Source: Whitmania pigra (taxonomy: Eukaryota > Annelida > Clitellata > Hirudinida > Haemopidae). From it: DNA of 64,000 nt. The DNA lies in NCBI GenBank assembly GCA_021613335.1, contig JAJTWR010000251.1:2251001-2315000 (forward strand), read 5' to 3'. The notes below the pieces were generated by a model. The model made no database searches. It was given only the letters and a program-made list of their open reading frames with translations, and was not told the DNA's origin. The position numbers and the translations under genes were made by a program. Positions 50,561 through 63,628 of this stretch are shown here, in pieces. Position 1 is the stretch's first letter. Every line of letters starts with the position of its first letter.

Positions 50561-50679
50561 TAAATTGATTTACAGTTATACTAATTTAATTTTCCATGAA
50601 AAATAAAATTCCAATATCACCAAATAAATATGGCTAAAATCAGAGAATGAATGAAATCATAACTGCTATGGTTACAGTC

Positions 50680-51190
50680 TAGATACTTTACTAGATTTCC
50701 GTTTGGCAAAATCGCTGATGATGTCACTGAAGTTTAATTCACGCAGTACATCTGAGTCGATGCTCATGATTTGTAGACCATTGTATTTGCCACTCATTGC
50801 AGATGCATTGTTGTAGCTTTGCCCGCGACAGTTTCCCAGGTCTAGGTCTTGAAACTTCAGAAATTCCATCGAGGCGTTGAACATCTCTTGAGCGCCATGG
50901 CCCTTGTTTGCCATGAATGTTACAAATCGTTCCACTGGGCCATAACCAGTTCCTAGCTATGAATTCCCCATTATGATTTTGACGACGGAAGAGTCCAATC
51001 GTGCACATTCTCGGAATATTGCGGTCATTTCTAGGTTGCTGCACCGAGAGCGAAGAGAACAAACTTTCATTGCAGTGCTGAACTGTTGATGCACCCCTTT
51101 TCAGCCAGTATTCCCGCATCTGATTCGGTCGTCTGTAAAACTTTGAGGCGTGATATCTCAACTTTGGTACATGGAATTGTGCCGTGGTAT
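50680..51190 (-). mobile_element. ZMYM1-like/hAT-family (DUF4371) transposase relic
   Basis: Minus-strand pieces resemble ZMYM1 / DUF4371 proteins: VERFVTFMANKGHGAQEMF, EFLKFQDLDLGNCRGQSYNN and ASAMSGKYNGLQ, with a frameshifted upstream part (51190-50940). Only the middle of the domain is present; both ends are lost. Confidence 0.65.
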
Positions 51191-53274
51191 ATGTCATTTT
51201 GAAGATATTTATTAGCCCTACAAGATGATATAAACAACAATAAATTTCTATGTTAAAAAGTTTTAGTTTATAACAAATTAATTTTTGCAAGCAATTTTTA
51301 TAATAATAAAATTTAGTAAATTTAATAACTTTATAATATTCAGAAAGATCATTATCTCCCCTTTCGAAATATGTATCATTTATATAATTTCTATGTTTAC
51401 GAGACTCAAATGTTGCGAAAAACCAGACCTCCCCTCACCGCTGCCGATCGCTGCTAGAGCAATCGGGCTCAAAACGACTATTAAAAAGTGACCCCTTGGT
51501 ATGTCAGACCAGCCTTGACCAAACAGTCTTGGAAGTGCTAGGCAAATTGTTGTTCCCACAACTTGTTCAGAATGATTATTTAGGCAACTGCTCAGATAAG
51601 TAAAACAAATAACTATTGAAAGAAAAAAAAGAAATAATAATCAAACTCACCGAGATGTTTTCGAATCCAAGTTATTCAATATAACAATTGCGAATGAACG
51701 TAGTTCCAACAAGTGCATGGAAGAAGAGAGCACGAATAATATGCTTTGGTCTCGGAGTAGTTCTGTACATACTCTTATTATCAAAAGAAATCACTGTACG
51801 ACCTGAGGAACAGGTTTGACTCGATGAGGGCCTCGTAATGTGATTCTCTTTGGTGTGTGGCTCGCATATGTAGTACATCAATCGATGCGCTAAATCAAAT
51901 GCCAACTTGAAACCTAATTCTTCAATAGACGCATTTATCAAGGTCTACAGATTTTGAAAACGTATCATACTACACATTTTGTATAAATTTGATCGAAAGT
52001 CTGTATTGGTGGGAGGTCCCTCCTGGTGGGTGGTCCCCCTCCCCTTAATCCGGCAGTGCGTACTGAAGCATTTACCCTCTACTTATGTTGCGCTCAACCT
52101 GTGGCGTTCAATCCCTATAATATAATTATAACAACAATATTAAAAATAGAATTTATTATTAACAGCATTTGCCACAATAAGAATTCTTTAGAAATTCATA
52201 ATAATAATAAAATTGATTGCTCCGGTAAGTCTAAAGACAAATAAATGCCGCTAAAATACGCGAACAACAAAAAATGAACCAACGACAATTCAAAAACTCA
52301 AAGCGTTTCCACAGAAAGTGAAAGCAATTTTGTCCTAAGCAGGACGTCCTTGTGTTTTTTGGAAAACCATCATCACCAGTGCCAATACCGGTTATCACCG
52401 TCACTACCGATTTCTATTATTATTATTATTTATTACCATAATCATTACCATCTCCTGCCAAGTGGTGGAAAGAGTTATTCTTGACGACCCACGACAAACT
52501 CATGTTGTTACTCATATGATGAATAGTTCATTCAATCATTCACCAATTAATCTCCAATCAATCACTCATCTGATCAATCAATTGTCGGTACATGGACTAA
52601 TGGATTATTAGCTGCAATAGTAACAGCAAGTTGATTGATGAATAAAATCTAACATTTATAATAATAATCATCATCATCAACAATAATAACAGCAACTCTC
52701 AACACCCACTGCTAATGTCTTAACCACTGGGCTCACAAAGTAAGCTTAACCACAACAATAATAATGATATTAGCAACAATAATAAGAATATTAATCAATG
52801 ACAACAAGAGTCACAAGCAAGCCACTGGAATCTGCTAATCATCCTTCCCTCTCAAATCCGTCAATTACAGCTTTTGCATTTCCAAAGTTGTCCGTTCGAA
52901 CTAAACTTCATTCATTAAAATTAGATTTTGTCCCCCCCAATTATTTTATTAAACCTTAATTCATCAAAAATTGACTGACATAAAAAAGTCTATTCATCCG
53001 TTCCAGCATCAGAAACTTCAAGTGACCGGGCCTCATTCCTCAGTACAAAGAGTGGTTGAAATGTGAAATGAGTAGGAACGATGAGGTTAAAAGAAGTAAG
53101 TAAATAAAATGAAACAAAACAACAACACAGCTGAAAAAGTTGTTGGTATGCCAGCTGATAACATTGATACAACAACAATGCAACCCTATCCATCTCTGCA
53201 CCTCTCCCCCTTATCATCCTTCGGGGAAGTTAGGGATAGAAGGTCGACCTCGGAAGTGCCGGTCGAGCTGACGA
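51191..53274. other. Intergenic, no gene seen
   Basis: AT-rich DNA with short microsatellites (ATT near 52415-52435, AATAAT near 52660-52790) and a GGTGGGAGGTCCC-type short direct repeat near 52008-52040. No coding exon was recognised on either strand. The end near 53274 should hold the 3'UTR of the Artemis-like gene. Confidence 0.45.
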
Positions 53275-56200
53275 TTAGCAGTGCCTCCCGTTCTGATTCA
53301 ACGAATTGGAAGGAGCTTCTCTGATTGATTTCTCTGGCTCCTCCCCTCCGTTCCTCGCTTCCTCATCGTCCTCGTCTTCCTCCTCCTCCTCTTGAGACTT
53401 GGAGTTGACGACGACGACGACGTTGTCCTCGCTTGAGAGAGTCTGACTCGACTCTGAACTGCTGCTCATGGAAGGCATGAGAAACTGCTCGTTGTCGTCG
53501 GCCGACCTCTTACCTCCGCGACCCTTGCCGGGGTAGTGGTCGTAGTCGCTGCTGCTGTCGCCGGAGTCGTAATCGTAGCTGTCGTCGCTCGTGTCCGTCG
53601 TGTCGTCGTCGTCGATCACTATCACGTCGTCCTTGGAGACGTTGCGCAGGTTCTGACGTCGGGTTTTGATTTTTATCTTACGTTGCTTTCGCTTGTACAG
53701 CTTCTCGAATCGTGCATGCGACTTGCGCTGCAGTTCGGTCAAGTGCGGCGTGTCGCTGTCGTAGCCCGACGTCCTGTCATTGCTGTCGTCCTCGTCGCCG
53801 GCCTCCGTCAGCCGAGCGGTGACCGCAGCAGGCCCTTCACGTTCCTCGTTGTGGTCGTTGTTGAAATCTGAAGAATCCCATTCGTCGCCACCTTCATAGC
53901 CGCGATCATCTTCCTCGTCGTCTTCATCGCTTTTCCTCCTGCTCCTTAAAGGAAGATGAACTATATTTGACCTGCCTTCATTTACATTTTCATTTTCTTC
54001 CTCCTCCTCCTCCTCGTCTACGTCTTCCGTCAAGTCAATGCAGACGACACGTTGGCCGGAGAGCACGTTGGAGCAGTTTCCCTCCTTTGACTGTCCCTCG
54101 GAGTTCGAGGGCTCCCCGACTGTCGGGAGGATGTCGACAGATTCCAAGTCTTGGGTACCGGGAGGAGAATTAGCAGGAGTGGAACATTTCAGAGTTGGAT
54201 GTGCAACGAAGCCCTCAGTTTTGGTCGGGAGTGGAGGGATGCCAACGTCGATCGACGAATTCAGCTCGACTGTCACGTCGCTGTCGAACAAAACGTCACT
54301 TCGCGATTCTTTTATTGCTTCTTCATCGCTTGGAACGTCTTCGTCATTACAGAGGTTGATCATCGGAGTCCGATTGTCTTTCACCGGATTTGTCAATTCG
54401 TGATGGGAGGTTTCCAATTGGCCAACCAATTGGCAGGAGCTCTCTGATTGGTTTACCAAATGACAAGAGTTCTCTGACTGGCTAGCAATGCACATGGAAT
54501 TCCTTGGTTGGCTTACAATCTGGCAGGAATTGTTCGAACGATCGACGGATTCAAATGCTGCAGACGGAGAACTGCCATGATTGGCCTGGCGGTCTTCGAC
54601 CGGTCCGTCGGGCACAACGCCTTCATCTTCCGTGGCAACTCTCCCTTCAAGGTCTGAATTGGAGGTGTCGAGCAGCTTGTTTTCTTCTTCCGTGTCACAT
54701 TCATCGAGACCGTCTTCATCGCTCGTGCTTCGATCGAGTGACACCTCTCGGTCTTCATTTTGACTGCCACGATTGATGTGCTCCTGCAGCGCTTGTCGCT
54801 CCGTACTGATCCTCTTCACCCACCTCTGGAAAGAATTTTCTTCTTTCCCCTCGTCATCTTCCGATGAACCCCTTTTCCTTTTCTTCGACATGTCCGTCGT
54901 CACGTCTCCAGATGGCAAAACAACCTCTGCCCTCCGGGTTTCTGTCAGGCCAATGATGTCGGCCGAGAGGTCATAATCTTCGAGTCGGGGCCGTTTGGAG
55001 TTCGACCTCAAGTAGGATTGAGTCTCTTCAAAAAGAAAGTTGTCCATGGAGTCCTCTGAAAACTGTCCTGTATGTGTGCATTGTATGTGTCAAGTAAAAA
55101 TACTTTCATCATCATCATCATCACCCACTTTTCAAACTCCTTTCCAATTCCTTTCCTGCATCACTGGTGGTTGTTTTGCAGTTGGATGTTCGTGACCTTT
55201 CGACGACCTTGTCGAGTTCTTGTTGAACCTGAAGTTGACCCATCATAATTTTAGTATAATCATAATGCAATATCATCGTTAGAACACAATTAGAAATTTA
55301 GCCTAATTTAAATGAAGAAATCAGTCTTTAATATTGTTAACACGAGCAGTGGAATCACATTCATTCTCGTGCAAAAGAAAAGACGGAAAAAGATAAACTA
55401 ACGTCGTAGCACTTTGGAGTTTTGCTTCCGAGCTTTGTGACATTGGCGAACGCCCTCTTGGGCTTAAGGACTTCGACCAACTGACAAACCTCGCCATAAG
55501 AGGGGTGCAGCGAATAGCAAATCTTAAAGTGGTTCGTTCCTACGGGTATGCAGTACTTGTCTAAGGTCGAGGCCGCAGTAAAGAACATGGCGGAGAAGGT
55601 GAGGGTACGGAGGTTTTCGGGTTTGGCGTCCCTGAGAACCCTGCACTGGCACAGCTCTTTTGGTGATGAGTGGTTCTTCCTTTTTTGTTTTTTGAGGTCG
55701 ATGGAGGGCTGTCGTGGATTAGAAAGATGATGGTGAAGTTAATGCAAACCCCATGAATTATTCATTGGAACACATAAATGTGTGATGACTATTTGTTATG
55801 CTATATTAACAACAACAACAACAACAACAATATTTATGCTTATGTAATATTTCATATACTTAATGGTAACTGCTATAGGATTAATGACACGTGCCTTTAT
55901 GGACTATCTAATATATGTAATATCTAAAATCCTATCCGATGACGATCAAGCCTGTCGAATATTGTTTATTAGGTGAATAAATACCATAATGGAGTCACAG
56001 GCATGTATCTGGGTCGAGTTGGGGTCGGTGGTGAAGAGGTCAGAAAGGTTCCCAATGTTGGAGCACTGCTTGAACTTGTAGTCGCTTACGTGGATCTGAA
56101 TGATAGAGCAATTTATTATAATTCCTGGTTTTATTACAACATAAGAAACACATTAATTACTTGACTGAATAATTAATAATATGAATAACAGTCAAAGTTA

Positions 56201-57675
56201 TTACTTAACTAAATAATTAATTATATTAATAAAAGTGGAAGATATTACTTAACTAAATAACTCATAATATTAATAATGATAGAAAATATCACAGGCAAGA
56301 CCTTCATGTTGAAATGCTTGCTGATGGCTGACAGAAGGTGCTCACATCCAAGGCTGGCCTTGAACTTCAGGTTTGCGATCTTTGACTGGCCTTGATCTAT
56401 CCAGTGACCTATGACCTCTGTGGCACAGAGGAGGCTGTAGGATCGAGATGGAATGAAGGTGTTGCCAGGGTGGAAGAAGGTCGTGTCAACGTACAGCGAG
56501 TCGAGAGCCTTTGGGTTCCTTGGGGATGAAAATAAATTCATTATTTGGAGTCACAATTAAAATATTACTATTTGATGTCCCAATTAAATTAAATATTTGA
56601 TTTTGCAATTAAATTCATTAGTTGGCATCGGAATTAAATTTCTTAAATAAAATTATTATCCATAAAAAAGGTTAACAAAAAGCCAATGTCACAAAAGAAA
56701 GTGGGATATCACAAAAACAATCCAGTGTCTCTAAACATTCACGATATTCAACAAATGCTGACAACCACAAATCTGAACTGACCCGTCCATGTCGAATATG
56801 GATTTCAGAAGTTTGAATCGGTCCGCAGAAATCCTGTAGTCTCCCGTGTACAACACCCTACCTGAGGAGCCCTCTATCAAACACCTTCAGAGAAGCAAAA
56901 TGAAAACGTCAGTTCAATCACAACAGCACAAACATCACAAATGAGGACATCTTTGATGACTCACATGACCGAACCTGGGCAGTGACCGGCCGGAAGAAGA
57001 GTCAACGTGATTGGTTCTCGCATCTGAAAGCATCTTCCAATCAGAAAGTGGGAAATTTCAACAGCTGTTAAAATTTTTGAGGCAGAACTTGGATTTGACA
57101 CCAACGCATTCTGCGAGACACAATGCCTTAGTAGATATTGCAAGAGCAAGATACTTTTTCCTTAGCATTTATTGTATTGTGCAAGAAACAATGCCTAAGA
57201 GCATAGTGCATGTTCAAGATACAATGCCTTAGCATACATTGCACGTGCAACATATACTAAGCCTTCATTAACATTACAGGGCTGTACAAGGCATTACAGC
57301 CAACAAAGTGTGATGCAAAAATGACACAATCGTGGATCTTCAAAAAACTGACCGAGTCGTTCGACGTTGCACCATTATCTTTTCCGCTCGTAACGTGCAA
57401 CTCGGAAGGCACATTGTCTGCCAGGGGAACCTGAAGAATTGCAATCAGTTTCAACTAAAGTCATCTTAACAGCTGAATTATAAATTCACTTTTTCAAATT
57501 TTTAATAAACACCACTGAGATCTAAAGATATTCTTAGCAATTAATAAGGATATACATGAAACAAGTCAAGAAAGTACAATAAGTACTCACTAAGGCGTCC
57601 TTGAGGAAGGCGTACGAGTCTTCGATGAGCACGAGACTCCTCGTCACCTCGGAGCAGTAGACCTTCAAGTCTGGG
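53275..57675 (-). CDS. DCLRE1C: Artemis (DCLRE1C/SNM1C) nuclease, N-terminal exon(s) not found
   Basis: Artemis is a metallo-beta-lactamase/beta-CASP nuclease of non-homologous end joining. Minus-strand exons: 57675-57591, 57430-57353, 57023-56965, 56884-56783, 56518-56302, 56095-55985, 55708-55403, 55228-55129 and 55055 (or 55067)-53275, all phase-compatible, about 945 codons. Motifs: LKVYCSEVTRSLVL, TLLPAGHCPGSVM (motif 3 His), GRVLYTGDYR (motif 4 Asp), SLYVDTTFF (beta-CASP motif A), KFKASLGCEHLL, TQIHAC, RDAKPENLRTLTFSAMFF and CIPVGTNHF. The region encoding HxHxDH (motif 2) should lie upstream of 57675, but I could not find it before 63.6 kb, so the model is 5'-incomplete. The last exon encodes a ~590-residue acidic, Ser-rich tail, much longer than the human one. 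Two acceptors 12 bp apart are possible for that exon. Confidence 0.88.
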
Positions 57676-60600
57676 CTGAAATTAAATCCGGAAATAATTA
57701 ATGAGGCAATTATAATAACAAGCGAATGAATTCATGAGAATCGAAGAAGAAATCGAGGTGGGGTCACTAAAGAAAGCTGGAAGTCTGGCGGACGCTTGTC
57801 CCTGAACATCAACGAATTTAAAACCAGGCATCGGTTTACGCTAGTATTATTTTCAGACTGAGATGTAGCATTTGAAAATCAAGTTATAATAGCATAATAA
57901 TTGATTACGATTACTTAAAATAACCAATTAATTTGCTTCGAAACAATCAGTCTGTATTCATTCAAAAGACTCATTTAGTTGTGGATGTAAAGCCCATTGC
58001 TCATTGTCTTCACTGACAACCACAATGACAAACCATCAAACGATAACCACCTTCTCAAGACATAATGAGGCTTGATTCAGATAACCTTGATTAGTTGACA
58101 AAAGGTTTTATAGTGGCAGTCAGTAATTAATAATATTATTATTCACTCATCTGCCTTACTGGCAATGATCATCTGATAGGATAATTGTTGTGTTTTTGCT
58201 CAGGCCCTACCGACCATTGTAAAATGGCACGCTTAATTTTTGATTTAGCTAGAAACAGCTGTGGGATTAAAACCAGAGGTGTATCAGGTAAAAATGTAAT
58301 AATTGCAAGGGAGTCTAGACTGGCACTCTTGAGCCATTGATGCAAGTACTACCAAATTAGCTTGTAACTACACAAGCCATTTAAACATAAACAAATGCTA
58401 GACATATAAAATCTATTAATAATTAATTATCTGCAATCACAAACAAAGCTCCATCTATTTTGAAATAGTTTCAAATTTACTTTGACAGTATTCTTTCTTT
58501 GAATAGCTTCGAGGCAAGTCCAACTGTGTGATCTAAACAATTGAATAAGAACATCAATTAATTGTTCTTCTACAACTGTCTGGCAATTATACATCACTCA
58601 TAATATCCTCATTTCATAACAATTTCGTGATACATTTCAGAATTTCCCACTAGATTTATAAACAGCTCACGTTGAGGAGCCCATTCAACAGATGAAATTC
58701 AGTAGACTCTTAGCAGACAGTTGTAAAATCTATTTCAAGAAACATCACCTGAATGAAAATGGGAGAGTATGTACAGCGTAGAAGCCAAGTTTTTCCCGTC
58801 AAAGCGATCTATAGAAATCCCCGGATATTCTCTAGTGATTCCCTCAAAAGTACTCATTTTTTATTGAGTATGAGGGCGTTGCATACGATTTTATTGTTTA
58901 CTTTTCTAAACGAACAAAACCTCAAACAGAAGGCAAACATCAGTAGCACGACTCGCGAATAAAAACATCAAACGATAAAATAAAGGCCTAATAAGTTTTT
59001 ATATTTGAAAATTATTTTGTGTTTTGTTGGCTGTTTTATTTCAAAATTTAAATTTAAATGCAAATTACTTAAAGCATTATGTAAAATTAAGTCTCAGAAA
59101 TAAATTATTAACAAAAATAGATATTATTAAAAATAACGTTATTAAATATATTTTATATTAATCAATGTTTATAAATTATTTTTGAAAATCTGTTTTAAGA
59201 GTAATCCTATGGATTGAAATATAAATTCCTGCAGACCAAAACGTTTTGAAATGAATAATTCACTTTTACAAGAAGGATTAGGTGAAATCCAAAACAACAT
59301 TTACGTGAGAAGTGCAAGGATCAGCAATAATCATTGAATAAGCTCAAATGTTCAAATGATAAAAAAAGAACATCAACGCGATATAATTAAAAAGAATTAG
59401 AGTATCAAGAGTGCATACAAGATCGATGTAAAAGTAATAATTTTTCGCCAGAAAGGCTTGATGTTAATCATGAACTGTTAAAGGAATGAATTATAAATTC
59501 ATCAAGATACGCAAAATCAATCAAACAAAATATCGACAAGATGCCTCACAATGATTCATAAAACGGAGAACAATGAAAGGTGAATTAATTCTATTTAATA
59601 ATGGCAACAAAGAGCCTAGAGACGAGAAATTAAGTAAAAATAAAGAAATTGCAGGAACTTTCATTCAAGACACCATAATCATGTCATGATGTGCCGACAT
59701 CTCAACTGGGCCATAAATCTGGCAGAGAATATTGAGTCCATGTGTTATGAAATGAATTTTTTAAGGCCATCATTCATTTTTTTCCTAATTTTTTGCCATC
59801 ACTCCACTTTATCCGCATTTCATTCTGCAAATTGATATAAATATTTCCGTCTGAGTGCTTATTCAAAAAATGATTTCGACCGTTTTTATTGCTTAACCAC
59901 ATCATATTTTTGAGATGTCAACCAAAACTTCAACGAAATCCTACACTCGAATCACTCAGCTGTAAAAACTAAATATGACGACCATTTTTGACTAAAGTTT
60001 AACTGCACTTTTGAATGTTTTCAATTTGTCAACTAAACTAAATTTTTTGTGCGAGCTACCTCCATAAAACTTTTAGACCAAAAAGTTAAAAAACTAGGGT
60101 CTTCTGCGTCCTGCCTGTGTTCCATTCTATAATTGTAGAATGCGTAGCATACTTAGAATCTTATAATCAGATCATCACTTCGGAATGGGCACTAAAAAAA
60201 GAAAGGCGATTCTAAGTGATTTTGAATGGTTATTTGACTCCCATAAGTAAATTTGCGAAGAGGAAAAGGAAATTTTCCCGACAAGAAGAGAAAAGGGTGG
60301 ATTTTTTACGTCCATTAATTTCTGTTGAAATTTATCTCTGAAATTTTTATTTATGTCCGATATCGCTATATTACCCAAAATCTCTCTCAGTAAGAGAGAG
60401 TATGAACCAGTAAGAGCAGGTTGAGAGTGATTCAAGAACATAGATACTTTTCATAATCAACGATTCAATCCACACCCATCTTACCCTCTAAACTTCAGCA
60501 CGGCTATAAGCCCAGATGGACGCACTTGCGATAGAATGTGCACTTGTCAGGAGATTCGCTATTTTTTTTTCGGAGTTAAAAATTCAGCACGAAAATCGTG

Positions 60601-61075
60601 TAATTTCCTCAAAAATGTCAGAGAGACAAATGCGAACACGGTATAATGGCGATATCTCTCCCCCGGATTAGGAGCCGGTGCATTTGATTTTAATTGTTCT
60701 TACATTTTTAATCTGATTTACACATACTTATATTTATTTGATCATTTGAATTTATAAAAAGCAGACTAATCTCTAAGAGTGGTCATTCCTCCAACCAGAA
60801 TATGCGCGTTCTGAAGTTTCCAATATTTTAGCTTCTATCCGACATATTTTACCCAAATTCGATTTGGACGCATACCAGAATGTGATCTCAGTACATTTAG
60901 ACAGTATTTTGGCAGAAAACAAAAGACTACTTATAACCCGAAATAAAAAAAACAGCATATGACAAAGCTAACTGAAAAGAATTGATTCGCTCAAAACCAT
61001 TCGAGTTTATGTATTCATTACTCACCCGACGCATTGTAGATTACGTGTGGGGTGTACTAATAATAATATAATAAA

Positions 61076-61113
<38 letters not shown>

Positions 61114-62314
61114 TAATAAAAATAATAAAAATAATAATAATAATAATAATATTAATAATAATTGTTATTATTATTCCGTTTCTCACTGGTCAACTCATGA
61201 AATGACTATATATTATCTTGCCTACAATAAGTTATAGATAGAGTCCTAGAATGAGTTATGGTTACTGAAAAAGGTTAGGGATGCAGTCAAGTCCATCTTA
61301 GAATAAATAATATCAGCTTGCAAATAAGAGGTCGTACAATAGACTTAAGTTATTATAACTTAGAATTGCAAAGAATTGACTTTGCCTTTCTTTGCTTAAT
61401 TTATTTTTCATTTATTTTCATTTATATAGCGCCACAACCTAGAGCAACAGAGATTCTTGATGACCGATTGATCTAACAAGATGGGATATTAAAAATTCAA
61501 AATTTTAAATGCTTCTGTAGTTAAATTAAACAAAACGCATTAAAAATAAATTGCTTATCAATGTATTTATTATTGTAACTATGCCTCGCAAACAAATAAT
61601 CATGCAAACGGACAGCGTTGCGTTGATCTTTTGAATCCACTGAATTTCTGGACCTTTTTGATCTGGAAGAGACGTGTGGCGAAGACTTGAATATTCAATA
61701 AGCAGATTAAAATAATATTAAATTAAACTCAATATTTGTTATTTTTATCCTAAAATATTTCGAAATCATCGACAATTTGTTTGAATCTATTGGCATGAAA
61801 AAAGTTGGATTGCAATAAATACATTGTTAAGGAGGCATCGAGTAAAATCATTATCTTCACTTCAATGGCACAATGGGACCATTTTTGCCGCTATTTTTAC
61901 TTTGACATTTTGTCTGTCTTGTCGGCAAGTTTCAGATTCTTTATTGAGTTTGTACCGAACATAAGGATTTTTATTTACATTGTAATGTTTTGTAAGGTTG
62001 TAAAAACAAATAATAAAATGATATTTATTAGTATTTATAAAGTTGGAGGGTTCAGCTTAGCAGACCTGATCATTTTGACACCTCAAAATTGTAGATGATA
62101 TCTTTATACATTTTATTAACATAACATAACATTAATTTATAGTAATTTAAGGAGACTAATGTCTGTGTGATAAACCAATCCCACTTTTTAAATCAAAATT
62201 TTTAAATTATTTTAAATACTTCTACCGAATCTGAATATATTGTTTGCTCATCGAGCATATTCTAAAGATTAATTACTCTGGTGCCGAAGTAATTATTCTT
62301 TAGAGTGCCCGTAC
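57676..62314. other. Long gene-poor stretch (possible 5' intron of Artemis)
   Basis: About 4.6 kb of AT-rich, mostly non-repetitive DNA. An AAT/AAAAT microsatellite sits at about 61062-61165. Open frames here are short and of low coding quality. The missing first Artemis exon(s) may be hidden here or may lie beyond. Confidence 0.4.
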
Positions 62315-62690
62315 CTTTCTGATTGATTGATTGGCTAATCGATTGATCGATTCTTGTGGAGGGAACTGACCAGTTGGCCTTGGGTCAATTTTGGACTTGA
62401 AAGAAGAAGTTTTGGTATCGGATGGTGGAGTGTAGTTTCTTGAATGTTTTGATTTCACAGTAGACAGGCCTTTCACGGATGGATAGTTTAATAGGTTGAT
62501 CTTACTCAAAATTCGTCTCTGCATCTGTATGGCGTTTACAGAGTCAAATGCAGTTATAGTCGCTTCAAACCAGTCAGATTTTAACTTTTTAAAGTTCGAC
62601 AAATTCTCATTTAACATGATCACGGATCGGAGTTGGGATGATAATGATGCCACTGATCGAGTGATAGAACGAGGGAAGATTCTTAAATGA
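62315..62690 (-). CDS. Possible orphan exon, family unknown
   Basis: The minus-strand frame is open from 62818 to a good donor (AAG|GTACGG) after 62315. The coding-like part is roughly 62690-62315 and includes VNAIQMQRRILSKINLL and IDPRPTGQFPPQESINRLA. A plausible acceptor is near 62690. No flanking exon could be joined, so it could belong to the ID-like gene, to Artemis 5' sequence, or to nothing. Confidence 0.25.
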
Positions 62691-62818
62691 TAAACTTTCT
62701 CATAACGAAACCCAACAACAATAACAACGACAAGAAGAACAACAACAAGGATTTCTTTACAACTCAGTTTGGAGTTGAACGGGCACAAGGATACAATAGA
62801 CGGTCGAAATGACAACAA

Positions 62819-63566
62819 ATATCATTTTATTGCTAAACATGAATAATTATGAATTTGAAATATATTAAAACGTTATCGACATTGAAATTTATTGAAACCG
62901 TTATTAAATAGGATTAATAATATTAATAATATTAACACATTATCATTTAGCAGTTCAATTTTTATTATTGTTGTTATTATTACTATTTTCAGTGACAATA
63001 AGTCTCAGATTCAAGTTTCGTGTATAGACGTCAAATGACGGTGACGACGACGACAACGGTAACGATAATGATGATGATAAAGATGATGATGATGACGACG
63101 ATATTGACGATGATAATGATGATGACGATAACGAAGGAGACCTTGGACGTTGAAGTTTCATCGAGAGGGGGGCAGACAATAAACCTGTAATGATCAAATA
63201 AATATTAATAAGATCCACTGGATATACATGAACTGGTTAATTAATATTCACGCCAATGTTTATGTTTAGGAAAAGATAGCCAATAGGTCGACGGTAATAA
63301 TGATGATAATAACCAATACGATTATTATTATTATTATAATTATTATTATTGCAATTTTTGTTCCATCTACGTAATGTTATTAAATTATTTTAAAGTAATA
63401 ATAATTACTAAAATAACTTTTGTAACTGATAAAAAACTTTTAAAATTTATTGCCATCGACATTTAACTAGTCAATTATAAAGTCAAATCAATGAGCGTCG
63501 CTGAATAATATTAATAACAATAACAATAACAAAAACAACGACAATAATACTACTACTAATAATAGC

Positions 63567-63600
<34 letters not shown>

Positions 63601-63628
63601 CAAACCTTTCAAAAGCAGACAAGTGAAT
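62819..63628. other. Intergenic or intronic, microsatellite-rich
   Basis: GAT/GAC repeats at 63040-63140 and AAT repeats at 63540-63598. An acceptor on the minus strand at 63190 (TTACAG) could open a short terminal exon of the ID-like gene, reading in phase from the donor after 63650 to a nearby stop. The link is weak. Confidence 0.35.

Noticed and set aside
51672..51941. Minus-strand 89-codon frame
   Set aside because: No recognised motif, no splice context; composition similar to surrounding non-coding DNA.
53536..54447. + strand open frames opposite the Artemis last exon
   Set aside because: The minus frame runs 590 codons in phase with upstream Artemis exons; + frames are antisense artefacts of GAC/GAA-rich coding DNA.
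61805..62098. + strand 97-codon frame rich in Phe/Ile
   Set aside because: AT-rich composition without a recognisable domain or splice support; probably chance.
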